Shown: positions 18,621 to 26,425, numbered from the stretch's first letter. The stretch is 64,000 nucleotides of DNA from Massilia kyonggiensis (GCF_024756235.1 NZ_JANUGY010000008.1:186001-250000), one strand, 5' to 3'. The notes: generated by a model from the sequence alone, not told the origin. Made by a program: numbers and translations.

Positions 18621-19116
18621 CTTTTCTTCCTAATGTCGTCTACCGGCCGGCAGTCGGGCGCTCGAGGCGCTTTTCCGTCAGTGCGCACGCCATTGCTCGT
18701 TACCTCATACTTGTCTACGACTATGGCCGGCGAAAGTGCATTGCCGTCGAGCGGGATCAAAGTGACTTCGTGCTCCTCCGGTTCAGCAGGGTCTACGAAC
18801 TCCTACGCTGCGATACCGGCCTCGGCGAGCTTCATCTCGTCGATTACGTACACAAACCCGTCCTCGATTCCGTCTCCTGTCGCAAACTTTATAGCCACAC
18901 TCTCTAGACGCGAAGTCGACACGCCGCAGCCACCGTAGAGGCCTGTATCTAACTGATGTGCTCGCGCGGTGTTCGACTGCGTGGGCCCAGCTACTATGGT
19001 GCCGTCAGCTTTCCATCGTCCATCGAACAACGCGACAACTTCCACATTGTTCTCCCGCGGTAGAAGGTGGCCACCATTCGCAACATCGGTCTTTTGTCTA
19101 CTCCACGGTAAGGCAT
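18611..19116 (-). pseudogene. Broken array gene (frameshift plus in-frame TAG)
   Basis: Coding character runs from an ATG at 19116 (MPYRGVDK..., with GGAAAA just upstream) but must change frame after eight codons to reach ...VEVVALFDGRWKADG. That frame is then interrupted by TAG at 18803-18805 and continues open (EFVDPAEPEEHEVTLIPLDG...) to TAA at 18611. Both halves look protein-like, so this is a ~168-codon gene with two lesions rather than two genes. The LFDGRW segment resembles LFEGRW in the next cassette upstream, suggesting they are related. Function unknown. Confidence 0.6.
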
Positions 19117-19147
19117 TTTTCCGTCCTATGCTGGCTTATCACCCTGA

Positions 19148-19459
19148 CTAAAGGATGCAGATGTTGGCAGACCATTCTGGCTCATCCCAGCGTCCTTCGA
19201 ATAGAGTGAAGCCGGCGTCAGCAAACCGGCCCTTGATCACGAATGGAACCATTCGGCCAGCGGTCGAGTAAGTTCCTGTAAACTTCTGTTCACCTGTATG
19301 CAGATCTAAAACGATCCGGCCATCGTATGGAACACGCGTCCAAGCATCAGTTCCCTGAAAAAGGAGATTCAACTAGCTATCCCAGGTGGTCGAACGCTCT
19401 ACAGTAGCGGCGACGAGAGGCTCATCGGCCTCATCGCTATCCCAGTTGATTTCTTTCAT
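19148..19459 (-). pseudogene. Array gene interrupted by in-frame TAG
   Basis: From ATG 19459 the frame reads MKEINWDSDEADEPLVAATV..., meets TAG at codon 29 (19373-19375), and continues in the same frame for 73 more codons (...TDAWTRVPYDGRIVLDLHTG..., ending LFEGRWDEPEWSANICIL). No frameshift is needed. A TTG right after the TAG could restart translation and give a 74-residue product. The upstream gene's TAA is 11 bases before the ATG. Unknown function; distant relative of the cassette at 18611-19116. Confidence 0.6.
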
Positions 19460-19474
19460 TGTTTTCTTAGCTGT

Positions 19475-19628
19475 TTAACAAGAGTCCCAGCCCGCATAGT
19501 TCTCCAGATCTGATATCGCGAGTTCCTTCACGGTTTCAAAAAAACGGCATCGTTCCTCCTGTGTGAATTAGATCTCATTTTCGTAGGGATCAAGTAAAAA
19601 AGCTATAGCTATCGCCCTCGTATTGCAT
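19475..19628 (-). pseudogene. Degenerate very small array gene
   Basis: A ~51-codon frame can be traced: MQYEGDSYSFF, a one-base shift at a T run, LDPYENEI, an in-frame TAA, then FTQEERCRFFETVKEL... ending ENYAGWDSC. The total length is one base over a multiple of three. Sequence character is protein-like throughout, but it carries two lesions. Coordinates of the start are uncertain because another minus-strand frame (19590-19754) enters it. Confidence 0.4.
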
Positions 19629-19754
19629 GGCAAAACTAAAACTGGATGGCGGTAACGCACTCATGAAAGAACTTGAAGATGGAGCTCCAGCTATCTGCCC
19701 AGGTGGGCCCATTACGGAAAAAAAATCATTAACTGACGGGACCCGCGATGGCAT
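19590..19754 (-). CDS. Possible 54-residue protein with strong RBS
   Basis: ATG at 19754 is preceded by AGGAG with five-base spacing, the best ribosome site in this stretch. The product is Ser/Pro/Phe-rich and runs in frame into the MQYEGDSYSFF segment of the degenerate cassette. A plus-strand frame (19627-19797, 56 codons, MAKLKLDGGNALMKELEDG...) overlaps it and looks equally protein-like but has no ribosome site. I cannot decide which is real. Confidence 0.3.
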   Translation of the reverse strand: MPSRVPSVNDFFSVMGPPGQIAGAPSSSSFMSALPPSSFSFAMQYEGDSYSFFT

Positions 19755-19955
19755 AGATACTCCTAGTAAATTGTTAACGCAACAACTTTCTAACTAGCCT
19801 TCGTTCGCATTTCCAGCTCGGCAAACACTACAAAACATCTGCAGGAGGCGGTAGTGCCAAGAACTGCGTCCAATGAAGGAAACAAGCTCGGCCAATAGGC
19901 TGCTTTTATGCCTTTCCGACAAGCGATCATACTGACGTGTAAGTGGCCTGCTTTA

Positions 19956-20831
19956 TCAAAAATCGGCGGTCTGACACGTACCACAAGGATATGGGATACC
20001 ACCAACCCATCTGCCATCTTGCCATTTCCTGTCCTTACAGATTTGCGTGCCGAGACCGCCACTGTTTGGTATCGGTACACAACTGAACTCTGTATTACTC
20101 CCGCTTGAATCTACTGTATGCCAGTCATCTGTACAGCCTGCCGCTTTGCGCTGATCTGGGGTGTTCGGGATAGAAATAATTTTGACAGAATTAAGTAAAA
20201 TTTCAATCTGACTTCCCCATCGATCGAAAACGTTAGAGCTGCCCCATGCTCTCAACCTTATACCGATAGAGTCGGGACGCGCGTGCGTAACCAGCCATTC
20301 AGTATCCCCACGCTTAGACGCCAGTTCTACTTTGTAGGTGCAAAACTCAAATTTAGTTCCTGCTGGGACTTCAACCAGTGGTGGAGGGGAAATAATATTG
20401 GAACTCTTCAAATTATTCGATGGAGGCACTTCCGTAAAGTATCCAGTCCACGGGACATAAATAGGCTTATCAAAAAGAGGTGGTTTAATTGTGTATATCT
20501 CATCACATTTCTCGTCCCATTTTACTTTGCACTCTACAGATATGGTTGATCGGCTGATCGTTACGTATTCTATCCCCTGGCTCCCTAACGGGATATTACC
20601 TTGTTTTTCCCAATAATTTTGCCAGCCCCGAAATACAGTCTTCTGCGTTCCTTGTTTTAAATCCAAATCGCTTTTAGCGAACGGGGCATTACCCAATGGT
20701 ACAAACCACTGCACCCCGTCCGCATATTTAATTTCCGGCTTTTTTTCGATCTTTTCAAAGGAGTAGAAAAAATAACCAGTGACAGTGACTATCACTGCCA
20801 GGGCCATAAATATATAGCTGAAATTCTTCAT
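19956..20831 (-). CDS. Single-pass membrane-anchored protein
   Basis: 291 residues. One N-terminal membrane helix (residues ~5-24) then a large exported domain with eight or more cysteines, two Pro-rich spots and several Trp residues. ATG at 20831 has GAAGG upstream and is preferred over a TTG just before it. Low GC, AT-rich codons. Not recognised; the Cys-rich periplasmic domain fits an immunity or inhibitor-type protein, but that is a guess. Confidence 0.7.
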   Translation of the reverse strand: MKNFSYIFMALAVIVTVTGYFFYSFEKIEKKPEIKYADGVQWFVPLGNAPFAKSDLDLKQGTQKTVFRGWQNYWEKQGNIPLGSQGIEYVTISRSTISVECKVKWDEKCDEIYTIKPPLFDKPIYVPWTGYFTEVPPSNNLKSSNIISPPPLVEVPAGTKFEFCTYKVELASKRGDTEWLVTHARPDSIGIRLRAWGSSNVFDRWGSQIEILLNSVKIISIPNTPDQRKAAGCTDDWHTVDSSGSNTEFSCVPIPNSGGLGTQICKDRKWQDGRWVGGIPYPCGTCQTADF

Positions 20832-20994
20832 CAATGCCTTCTATCGAGTCAAAAAATCCGGTCAGTCTGTCGAGAAATTGTACAGTCAATACGGACGTAG
20901 ATACTCATTTTTAGGGCCCTCCCAATGCTTTGGTCCCGTCGAGCGGGTAAGGGGGGGCTACTGTGTTTCGCGTGGCGCATCACGCTTTTCCGCT

Positions 20995-21228
20995 CTAAGG
21001 GACCATGCGCTTGATGACCTCGATTTTTTCTGCTAGCGCGTGTGAAGGAGGAGCCTTTTTCTGAATCTCGTCAAGAAAGATTCGTAGTATGAATAGACGA
21101 GGTGCCTCAGAAAAAGTCTCCTCGACTAAGTCGTCCACCCATCTAGCAGTGGCCACTGCGTTATGTCCCGTCACTTCGCGCAGGACCGCTAGCTTTAGGT
21201 CGGAGGCTAGGCACTGCAACTGGTCCAT
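20995..21228 (-). CDS. Small alpha-helical cytosolic protein
   Basis: 77 residues, predominantly charged and helical, no signal. ATG 21228 is chosen because TAGGAAAAC precedes it, the same start context used by the next gene upstream; the frame extends to TTG 21261. Directly after its TAG comes the CGGAAAA junction motif but no recognisable gene follows for 160 bases. Function unknown. Confidence 0.5.
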   Translation of the reverse strand: MDQLQCLASDLKLAVLREVTGHNAVATARWVDDLVEETFSEAPRLFILRIFLDEIQKKAPPSHALAEKIEVIKRMVP

Positions 21229-21324
21229 TCTGAGTTTTCCTATCTGATCACGTGCTACCAAAGGCAGCGCGCACTCGCTTGCAAAAGAGGTATGGGCGAT
21301 GGTCGTGCTGGTCGACCCTATGAT

Positions 21325-21558
21325 TCAGCGCGACCACTTCCAATGCGATGTACCCAGCATGTTGCCCCTCAACTTTGGCAACAGGTGCATAAGGCCCGGT
21401 AAGAAAATGTCAGGCATTAAAGATCGGGCAACATGTATTGTTTCTCCCTCGCGTGGCACTGAGCACATCTGGACCGTGAAACGCGACGCGGATGGAACAC
21501 CGGACCTAACCCCTGCAAACCCGCCAAACTCGTAACCGTCGACGTCGATATCAATCAT
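21325..21558 (-). CDS. Small protein MIDIDVDGYEF...
   Basis: 77 residues. The ATG at 21558 follows AGGAAAACG; the upstream lipoprotein's stop lies eight bases before. An extended frame to 21645 would overlap that lipoprotein and is rejected. Gly/Ser-rich middle, no membrane segment. Unrecognised. Confidence 0.5.
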   Translation of the reverse strand: MIDIDVDGYEFGGFAGVRSGVPSASRFTVQMCSVPREGETIHVARSLMPDIFLPGLMHLLPKLRGNMLGTSHWKWSR

Positions 21559-21565
21559 CGTTTTC

Positions 21566-21787
21566 CTAATCATCTTTGTGGGGCGGAACCGCACTGGTAT
21601 GTAGACAATTGACTGCCCCTGCGTGCTCGTAGCACAGACTAACACGGCCGGTTTTCGTATCTAAGACCCACGCGCGGTCATCGTCGGGTGTCGAGCCTTT
21701 GGTCGCCTCGATTTGATACCGTCCGGGTTGGTCACAACCAGCGAGAACAATCACGAGGGCGAGAAAGAGACAGCGCACGTTGCTCAT
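21566..21787 (-). CDS. Small lipoprotein
   Basis: 73 residues. Typical lipoprotein signal: MSNVRCLFLALVIVLAGC with Cys18 as lipidation site. The mature part is ~55 residues and polar. Asp at +2 (CDQ) would favour inner-membrane retention by the Lol rule. Second gene after the adhesin-E-like protein; likely co-transcribed. Function unknown. Confidence 0.7.
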   Translation of the reverse strand: MSNVRCLFLALVIVLAGCDQPGRYQIEATKGSTPDDDRAWVLDTKTGRVSLCYEHAGAVNCLHTSAVPPHKDD

Positions 21788-21805
21788 TGACTTGATACTG
21801 ATCGA

Positions 21806-22237
21806 TCAACCCATTCGTTTGGCCGCTTTTGTCAGCGAGCATGCAGTCCGCAAGTTTGCTTCTCCTACCGAGTCAGGCACAACCTCAGAAAACTTCGACG
21901 TTGCGATGGAATCGATGACGGAATGGCGTACTTCACCTTCACCAGCCTCGCGCTCGTAATAGACTGCCTGGGCAGTGAATGCCGTGCGATCTCCACAGTT
22001 GAAGTATGAAAGCTCCTTTACTGAACGATACTTCACAATAGGATAACTACGCGTAGTTTGCTCCGACCAGTATGTCGTCATCGTCCACGCCTTAACGTAG
22101 CCTTTGCTGCGTGCAACAGTTTCGAGATCGATCATGCGGACATGGTCAGCTCCTTGGCTAATTGTTTGCCAATCCGCAGAGACCGCCGCACTCCACGGCA
22201 ACATGAACCCCGCAAACACGATACATATGATCTTCAC
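21806..22237 (-). CDS. Secreted surface-adhesin-E-like protein
   Basis: 143 residues from a GTG at 22237 with GGAG six bases upstream. N-terminal Sec signal (cleavage near SAAVSA-DW). The mature domain has the pattern W...S.G.DHVRMIDLETVAR...YVKAWTMT...Y, with CGDRTAFTAQAVYY and two Cys, resembling the widespread periplasmic surface-adhesin protein E family. The exact role of that family is unclear. Neighbouring lipoprotein suggests an envelope location. Confidence 0.6.
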   Translation of the reverse strand: MKIICIVFAGFMLPWSAAVSADWQTISQGADHVRMIDLETVARSKGYVKAWTMTTYWSEQTTRSYPIVKYRSVKELSYFNCGDRTAFTAQAVYYEREAGEGEVRHSVIDSIATSKFSEVVPDSVGEANLRTACSLTKAAKRMG

Positions 22238-22310
22238 TACGAACTCCAAATAAGTTTTTCTTGCGCCGGGATCGGCACGTCACGGGCTCGCTAGGCACGA
22301 TTTTCCGCGA

Positions 22311-22724
22311 TTATGGCCGCGGCGCGATCATTGCGATGAAATCGTCGCCCAACATTCGAAGTTCCGCGTGCTTTTTCTCACGTTCCTCCTGAGTCGGCTG
22401 CACTGCCCCAGGGAGATGGCTGTTGATGTGGATTCGCAAACCGTCGAACAAGCCGAAGCATTCCACGTTGTTGGCGAAACCGACGGCGCGGTCATCCCAA
22501 ACCACCGAGGATAAATTTGGGAACGCCGCACGGATCTTGTCAGCGGTAACAGGTTCATTCCGCGTTAGTATCTGAGCTATCTTTCCAGGCCACCAATCTG
22601 GACTGGGGCCGGCCATATCGGCTGGCCGGACAAGGACGTAGGCATCAGTTCCGTCGAGCGGAAAGGAAACGCTGCTCATCATCACAGCCCAACCAGCGTT
22701 GCCAAACCCATCAATTTTCGCCAT
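22311..22724 (-). CDS. Uncharacterised soluble protein
   Basis: 137 residues, no signal or membrane segment. ATG 22724 has GGAG eight bases upstream; an ATG nine bases earlier is weaker. Contains a repeated Pro/Trp-rich stretch (GPSPDWWPGKIAQ) and a charged C-terminus. Stop is followed directly by CGGAAAA. Not recognised. Confidence 0.6.
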   Translation of the reverse strand: MAKIDGFGNAGWAVMMSSVSFPLDGTDAYVLVRPADMAGPSPDWWPGKIAQILTRNEPVTADKIRAAFPNLSSVVWDDRAVGFANNVECFGLFDGLRIHINSHLPGAVQPTQEEREKKHAELRMLGDDFIAMIAPRP

Positions 22725-22763
22725 CGTATGCACTCCATCTATTAGGGCAGCCCCGCGCCACCG

Positions 22764-22817
22764 CTTTCAATGCCACAGCCGCGTCGAGCGCGGCGTGGGT
22801 GCTGCTGGGCTTTTTCC
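22764..22817 (-). repeat. 54-bp hairpin junction element, copy 1
   Basis: Read on the minus strand: GGAAAAAGCCCAGCAGCA, then a hairpin GCCGCG-CTCGA-CGCGGC extended by CCAC/GTGG, then TGGCATTGAAAG. It begins four bases after the stop of the upstream gene. About 41 of 54 positions match copy 2; most differences fall in the stem, where base pairing is kept. Confidence 0.7.
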
Positions 22818-22820
22818 GGG

Positions 22821-23039
22821 CTATTCGGGGAGAGTGCCGCGCACGAACTTGCGACCTTGCCGAAACCAGGTGATGGCCTCACCGTAGTTGCCGATGTCAG
22901 TCGCCGCAATGACATGGGCGAGGCCGCTAACGGCCTGCTGTTTCGTGATTTCGCAAGCCTTGTAGTCGTCCAGAACAGCGCCAAGGAACGCGTCCATGTC
23001 AGCGTGATCCTTGTCGGTGAAAGTCGGTGGTCGATTCAT
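22821..23039 (-). CDS. Small helical protein MNRPPTFTDKDHADM...
   Basis: 72 residues, helical, acidic. ATG 23039 is preceded by GGAG with seven-base spacing. The sequence style (DAFLGAVLDDYKACEITKQQ...) is like short proteins common in betaproteobacterial accessory and prophage regions, with no known function. Flanked on both sides by the 54-bp hairpin elements. Confidence 0.6.
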   Translation of the reverse strand: MNRPPTFTDKDHADMDAFLGAVLDDYKACEITKQQAVSGLAHVIAATDIGNYGEAITWFRQGRKFVRGTLPE

Positions 23040-23117
23040 GCTGTTCTCCATCTTCGGCATCCGGCCGGAACGGGGCTCCAAGCGGCGCCATGTCTGCGCG
23101 TGACGCGTCACGCAGTT

Positions 23118-23171
23118 CTCTCAATGCCTCAGCCCGCTCGCGGCGGGCTCGGATGCTGCTGGGCCTTTTCC
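23118..23171 (-). repeat. 54-bp hairpin junction element, copy 2
   Basis: Minus strand: GGAAAAGGCCCAGCAGCA, hairpin AGCCCGC-CGCGA-GCGGGCT, then GAGGCATTGAGAG. The stem is a perfect 7-bp repeat that differs from copy 1 in sequence but not in pairing. It sits eight bases after the TGA of the upstream gene; TGATGAGCACGGAAAAG also forms an overlapping ATG with a 16-codon frame. Confidence 0.7.
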
Positions 23172-23178
23172 GTGCTCA

Positions 23179-23466
23179 TCAGGCCGCTGCCGGGATGGCC
23201 AGCGACAGTTCATTAATCAACTCTTCCAGGCGGTCATGCTCAGCATCGAAGTTTCGCGAGAAGTCCGAGGTGAACGTGGGCTGAGCAGCTGCGGCGCCGG
23301 TTGCCCATGCGCTCAGAACCTGGTTCGCCATTTTCTTGCGTACCTCGATCTCTGCCGGCGAAACTACCTTTGTCACGGTAAGCGCCGCACGAATCATGTC
23401 TTCGGCTGTTGCGGTCAGATCATCAAACATCTGGCTCATCTGTTTCTCGTCCTTTTCATTGGTCAT
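23179..23466 (-). CDS. Phasin-like/uncharacterised helical protein
   Basis: 95 residues, entirely helical and Ala-rich, no signal. Its ATG overlaps the stop of the upstream lipoprotein (ATGA), implying translational coupling. The composition resembles short coiled-coil or phasin-type proteins but I see no diagnostic motif. Confidence 0.6.
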   Translation of the reverse strand: MTNEKDEKQMSQMFDDLTATAEDMIRAALTVTKVVSPAEIEVRKKMANQVLSAWATGAAAAQPTFTSDFSRNFDAEHDRLEELINELSLAIPAAA

Positions 23467-23693
23467 GGCAAAGACCACGACACACCGTGCTCACCGCAGT
23501 TGCGTTCAAGTCCTTCCATCACCTCGTCTGCTGCGTAGCGCTTCGCCTTGTAGTCGTTGATCGCTACCTGAACGTATGCGCGGCAGTTCTTCGGGAGCCC
23601 GGTTTCGCCATATTCAGGCCTTGCATTCGGGTCGCATCCAGTAAGCAGGACCAGGACGCACAGGAAGACGGAAACCGATCGAATCCTAGTCAT
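23463..23693 (-). CDS. Small lipoprotein
   Basis: 76 residues. Lipoprotein signal MTRIRSVSVFLCVLVLLTGC with Cys20; mature part has two more Cys and is basic/acidic mixed. Asp at +2. No strong RBS is visible, but the preceding broken gene ends 12 bases upstream. Unknown function. Confidence 0.7.
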   Translation of the reverse strand: MTRIRSVSVFLCVLVLLTGCDPNARPEYGETGLPKNCRAYVQVAINDYKAKRYAADEVMEGLERNCGEHGVSWSLP

Positions 23694-23705
23694 TGATATA
23701 CTTGA

Positions 23706-23903
23706 TCAGTCGGCCTTCTTGTGCTTCTGAATAATCGAAGCAATCTCAGCGTCAAGCTGCTGCTGATCCCGCTTGAGCTTGTGCGCCGCTTTTTGCTGCG
23801 CGTCGCGTCGCGCCCTCGCACCTAGCGGATCAAAGCTCCCGTTGACGTAGTTGGCCTGGTCCTCTTCTGGGAACTCCTCGAAATACTCTGACTATTCACC
23901 CAT
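23706..23903 (-). pseudogene. Small gene with TAG as fourth codon
   Basis: Strong ribosome site GGAGGAG before ATG 23903, then Gly, Glu, TAG (23892-23894), then an open, clearly protein-like 61-codon frame (SEYFEEFPEEDQANYVNG..., Lys/Gln-rich helical C-terminus IIQKHKKAD). The good RBS and intact remainder point to a point mutation (Tyr codon to TAG would be the simplest). CGGAAAA precedes the RBS. Confidence 0.6.
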
Positions 23904-23924
23904 GTTTGCTCCTCCTTTTCCGCT

Positions 23925-24149
23925 TCAGAGCGCGCCGCCGGGTAGGTTAATCTGGATTGACGTTGACGGAGGATCCAGCGATGCCAATGCTTCGTCAATG
24001 TTTCTCAGTTCGAGAGCCACTGACTCACGAGGCGAGCTTGTGTCCTGTGCGATGAACTCCCGTGCTCGCTTTAACGCCGTTACCAGGACATCTACACTGC
24101 TTCTATCGTAAAGGCGTGGCGCCCCCACCAACACTCCTGAGACTTTCAT
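23925..24149 (-). CDS. Small soluble protein
   Basis: 74 residues. Ribosome site GAAGGAAAAGC directly follows the TAG of the upstream gene; spacing between stop and ATG is 11 bases. Helical middle (VTALKRAREFIAQDT...), C-terminal IQINLPGG. Not recognised. Confidence 0.6.
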   Translation of the reverse strand: MKVSGVLVGAPRLYDRSSVDVLVTALKRAREFIAQDTSSPRESVALELRNIDEALASLDPPSTSIQINLPGGAL

Positions 24150-24160
24150 GCTTTTCCTTC

Positions 24161-24352
24161 CTAGAAGCCGGCCGCGCGTAGTGCGGCGGTTTCGGCGAAT
24201 CGGCCCGGCGCCACTTCGGCGACGAGGCCAAGGCTCTGCAAGCGCAGCATGTCGGCGCGATCCGGCGCCAAGTGATCCTGGTTATAGCAGCTGTCGGCGA
24301 ATCGTCGTGCGAGCGCTGCATCAGCCGCGGCCAAAGTATCGTTCGTGTTCAT
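24161..24352 (-). CDS. Small soluble protein, partly duplicated elsewhere in array
   Basis: 63 residues. Helical N-terminus, C-terminal segment LRLQSLGLVAEVAPGRFAET. Its last ~18 codons recur as a remnant at 29528-29584, showing that related cassettes existed twice in the array. The ATG follows CGGAAACGGATC. Confidence 0.6.
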   Translation of the reverse strand: MNTNDTLAAADAALARRFADSCYNQDHLAPDRADMLRLQSLGLVAEVAPGRFAETAALRAAGF

Positions 24353-24375
24353 GATCCGTTTCCGTTCACTCTTGT

Positions 24376-24778
24376 CTACTGGCTCTTCAGCTTACGGATG
24401 TCATGACCTGTCCACGTCTTTGGGTCTTTATCTGTAAGCACTTTTATCCTCCCTGTCTTGCAATCGTTGGCGAACTGGAGCTTCAATTCACGCTGACTGC
24501 GCAGTAAACTTTCGTCCGTATAGCCGTCGAGGAAGCGCATTGACTGCTTCAGGCACATCACTTGTTGTCTCCCAACGCAACACCACATCGAATCGGTCTT
24601 CTCCATGCATACCAAGGACCTCGGCCATAGGCGCGACCAAACGCTCCATTCGAGCGCATTCATAGCTCGTTAGCTTCCGGCCCGTCGCATTTCCCGCGGC
24701 GTCTCTATTTGCGATACATGCGAGAGCTAGCCCTAAGGTGAAAACAAGCTTCTTTACGTGCGCAGATGTATAGATCAT
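24376..24778 (-). pseudogene. Secreted protein gene with a one-base frameshift
   Basis: ATG 24778 (TAAAGGAAAA upstream, right after the previous stop) starts a Sec signal (HVKKLVFTLGLALACIANRDA) and a domain with one clear Cys. Protein-like coding leaves this frame near 24533 (after SDVPEAVN) and continues one base over as FLDGYTDESLLRSQRELKLQ... to TAG 24376. Dropping one C at GCGCTTCC restores a single ~133-residue frame. So it is a frameshifted periplasmic protein; a 96-residue truncated product from the first frame is possible. Confidence 0.6.
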
Positions 24779-24785
24779 TTTTCCT

Positions 24786-25148
24786 TTACCGCGAGATGAC
24801 TTCGTCTTTTGAGGGGGCCGCACATCCGACTTCCCAGATCCGATTCCTCCGCTGCGTGTCGCTCAAGAACGACTCTGTCCAGAAGCTCCGAGCCGTCGCT
24901 ACATACGTGTGATAGTTGATTTCGTTCGGGATCTCTAATCCCAAGGCAGCCAACTGCCCGGTTTCAGGATCGATAACGCGCACCGCGCAGTCACCATACT
25001 TATGCATACCGAAATCAAATTGTTCGACCTTATATCGTTCGAGAAAAGCGAGCCAAGTCGCAGGTGTCGAAAAATATTGGAACAGGTGCACGTATGCTCG
25101 GCTTGTAGCCTTGATCGTCGGCTTCTTAAACGCCACTTGTCGGTTCAT
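24786..25148 (-). CDS. Uncharacterised soluble protein
   Basis: 120 residues, mixed alpha/beta character, Tyr/Phe-rich, no export signal. ATG 25148 preceded by GAGGAAAAGC. The next gene's ribosome site lies in its stop codon region. Not recognised. Confidence 0.65.
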   Translation of the reverse strand: MNRQVAFKKPTIKATSRAYVHLFQYFSTPATWLAFLERYKVEQFDFGMHKYGDCAVRVIDPETGQLAALGLEIPNEINYHTYVATARSFWTESFLSDTQRRNRIWEVGCAAPSKDEVISR

Positions 25149-25163
25149 GCTTTTCCTCGACCG

Positions 25164-25304
25164 TTAGGCCACTGCCGCCTGCGCGATGATACGCAGGAAG
25201 GCTGGGCTGACGCTATTGAACTGGTCGGCCTGCGAAGCCAACATTTCTCGTAGCGTGCCCACGTGGCCGTGCGTGTTGTTCGACCGACGCGTTCCAGGTT
25301 TCAC
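25164..25304 (-). CDS. Possible 46-residue protein, GTG start
   Basis: GTG at 25304 overlaps the TGA of the upstream gene (GTGA) and the frame ends at TAA 25164. The product (MKPGTRRSNNTHGHVGTLRE...) looks protein-like, with a helical tail. No clear ribosome site, so coupling to the upstream gene would be needed; it may instead be a gene remnant. Confidence 0.35.
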   Translation of the reverse strand: MKPGTRRSNNTHGHVGTLREMLASQADQFNSVSPAFLRIIAQAAVA

Positions 25305-26080
25305 TTTGCAGAACGGCCAGAATTCTCTAAGTCCCTCAACCAGGCCTTTTCAAACCACTTGGGTAAATCGCCAACAGGATCATCGTGAATATTGTCGGGA
25401 ACGTTTTCCCAAAACGCGACTATGGCTGCGGAAAATTCATTGATGTGATCGTCGGTGACTTTGAGATTGGTGTAATCGACAAAGCCCATCCCCAACGCGT
25501 CATCGCCAAACCCCTTGAACGGATCTTCCAGGTATTCAGGATGTCGCTGCTTCAGATCTCGGAACGAGTTTCCATCGCCGTGTTTATACACGTTGACCAC
25601 TAAGCGGCAAGCGTCGAGTGTGGCGAAAAAGGGCTGACTCCTGATGTCCCAGCCGAGACATGCAAACAGGTCGGCCAAGCCACCGAAATCCTGGGACCAG
25701 ATCTTAGCGCGCACCTCTTCACCGTGGTGCCAATGCTGGATCTCGCGCACAATCCAATCACGAAGCTGTTTGTCCCATTCGTGGAACATGCCAGCAACCA
25801 CGCTCAAGCGCACACTATCGCGCATATCCGCCAGCAGCTGGTAAAAAGCGACGCCCTCATCATGCGCGGTTTCATAGAACGAAGCTGGGTCGTCGTTGTC
25901 CGGATCAAATCTGCTGCCGGCACGCTTAAGCCACTCGGCCGCGGCTTTGTCAGCCTCGCTCTCGATATTCGAGAATTGAGACAGGAGACGCTTACGTGCC
26001 TGCTCGACATAAAATTTATGGCGTTCGATCAGCATTATTCTTGCTGGCTGCCACATCTGAAATAGCACGTGTCCCTTCAC
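25301..26080 (-). CDS. Uncharacterised cytosolic protein, possibly HEPN-like
   Basis: 259 residues from a GTG with GGGGGAAG upstream. Largely alpha-helical, many Trp/His. A segment RLVVNVYKHGDGNSF near residue 160 resembles the polar-His motifs of helical HEPN-type ribonuclease domains, but spacing is not canonical, so this is only a suggestion. Located after a small coiled-coil protein gene. Confidence 0.6.
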   Translation of the reverse strand: MKGHVLFQMWQPARIMLIERHKFYVEQARKRLLSQFSNIESEADKAAAEWLKRAGSRFDPDNDDPASFYETAHDEGVAFYQLLADMRDSVRLSVVAGMFHEWDKQLRDWIVREIQHWHHGEEVRAKIWSQDFGGLADLFACLGWDIRSQPFFATLDACRLVVNVYKHGDGNSFRDLKQRHPEYLEDPFKGFGDDALGMGFVDYTNLKVTDDHINEFSAAIVAFWENVPDNIHDDPVGDLPKWFEKAWLRDLENSGRSAK

Positions 26081-26140
26081 AACTTCCCCCTTAAAGCAAC
26101 TACTGCAGCGTGCTGCCGTGCGTTCCAGTCTTTTCCGTGC

Positions 26141-26425
26141 TCAAGAAAATTTTGGACATTCGGAATTTCGTTTGCTTACGTCGGCGACTACCTTAGCATT
26201 GTTAGATCGGATGAACGTCTTCGCCTTTCGGCGCAGCTCTTCCAATTCGGCAACGAGGTTGTCGATCGCCTCGTCTACCTCGCCGTCGGACATCAATTGA
26301 GCGCTGATGAGCACGTCGCCATGCACATCAATTCGGTCTGCTATGCCGATAGCGACGGTCGCGCCAGCGGGCATGCCTCCGGCCCTCCATTTGTCCAGTG
26401 ATCGCCATAAGAAAAGTTTGCTCAT
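26141..26425 (-). CDS. Small coiled-coil protein
   Basis: 94 residues. C-terminal half is a heptad-rich helix (DEAIDNLVAELEELRRKAK). ATG overlaps the stop of the DUF4365 gene (ATGA), so the two are coupled. Its TTGA stop is followed at once by GCACGGAAAAG. Function unknown. Confidence 0.6.
   Translation of the reverse strand: MSKLFLWRSLDKWRAGGMPAGATVAIGIADRIDVHGDVLISAQLMSDGEVDEAIDNLVAELEELRRKAKTFIRSNNAKVVADVSKRNSECPKFS

Noticed and set aside
18803..23894. Genetic-code change (TAG as sense codon) in the array
   Set aside because: Nearby broken genes also have TAA, TGA and frameshift lesions, and intact array genes use TAG as their terminal stop (for example 20995, 24161, 31183). Kept only as a question in findings.
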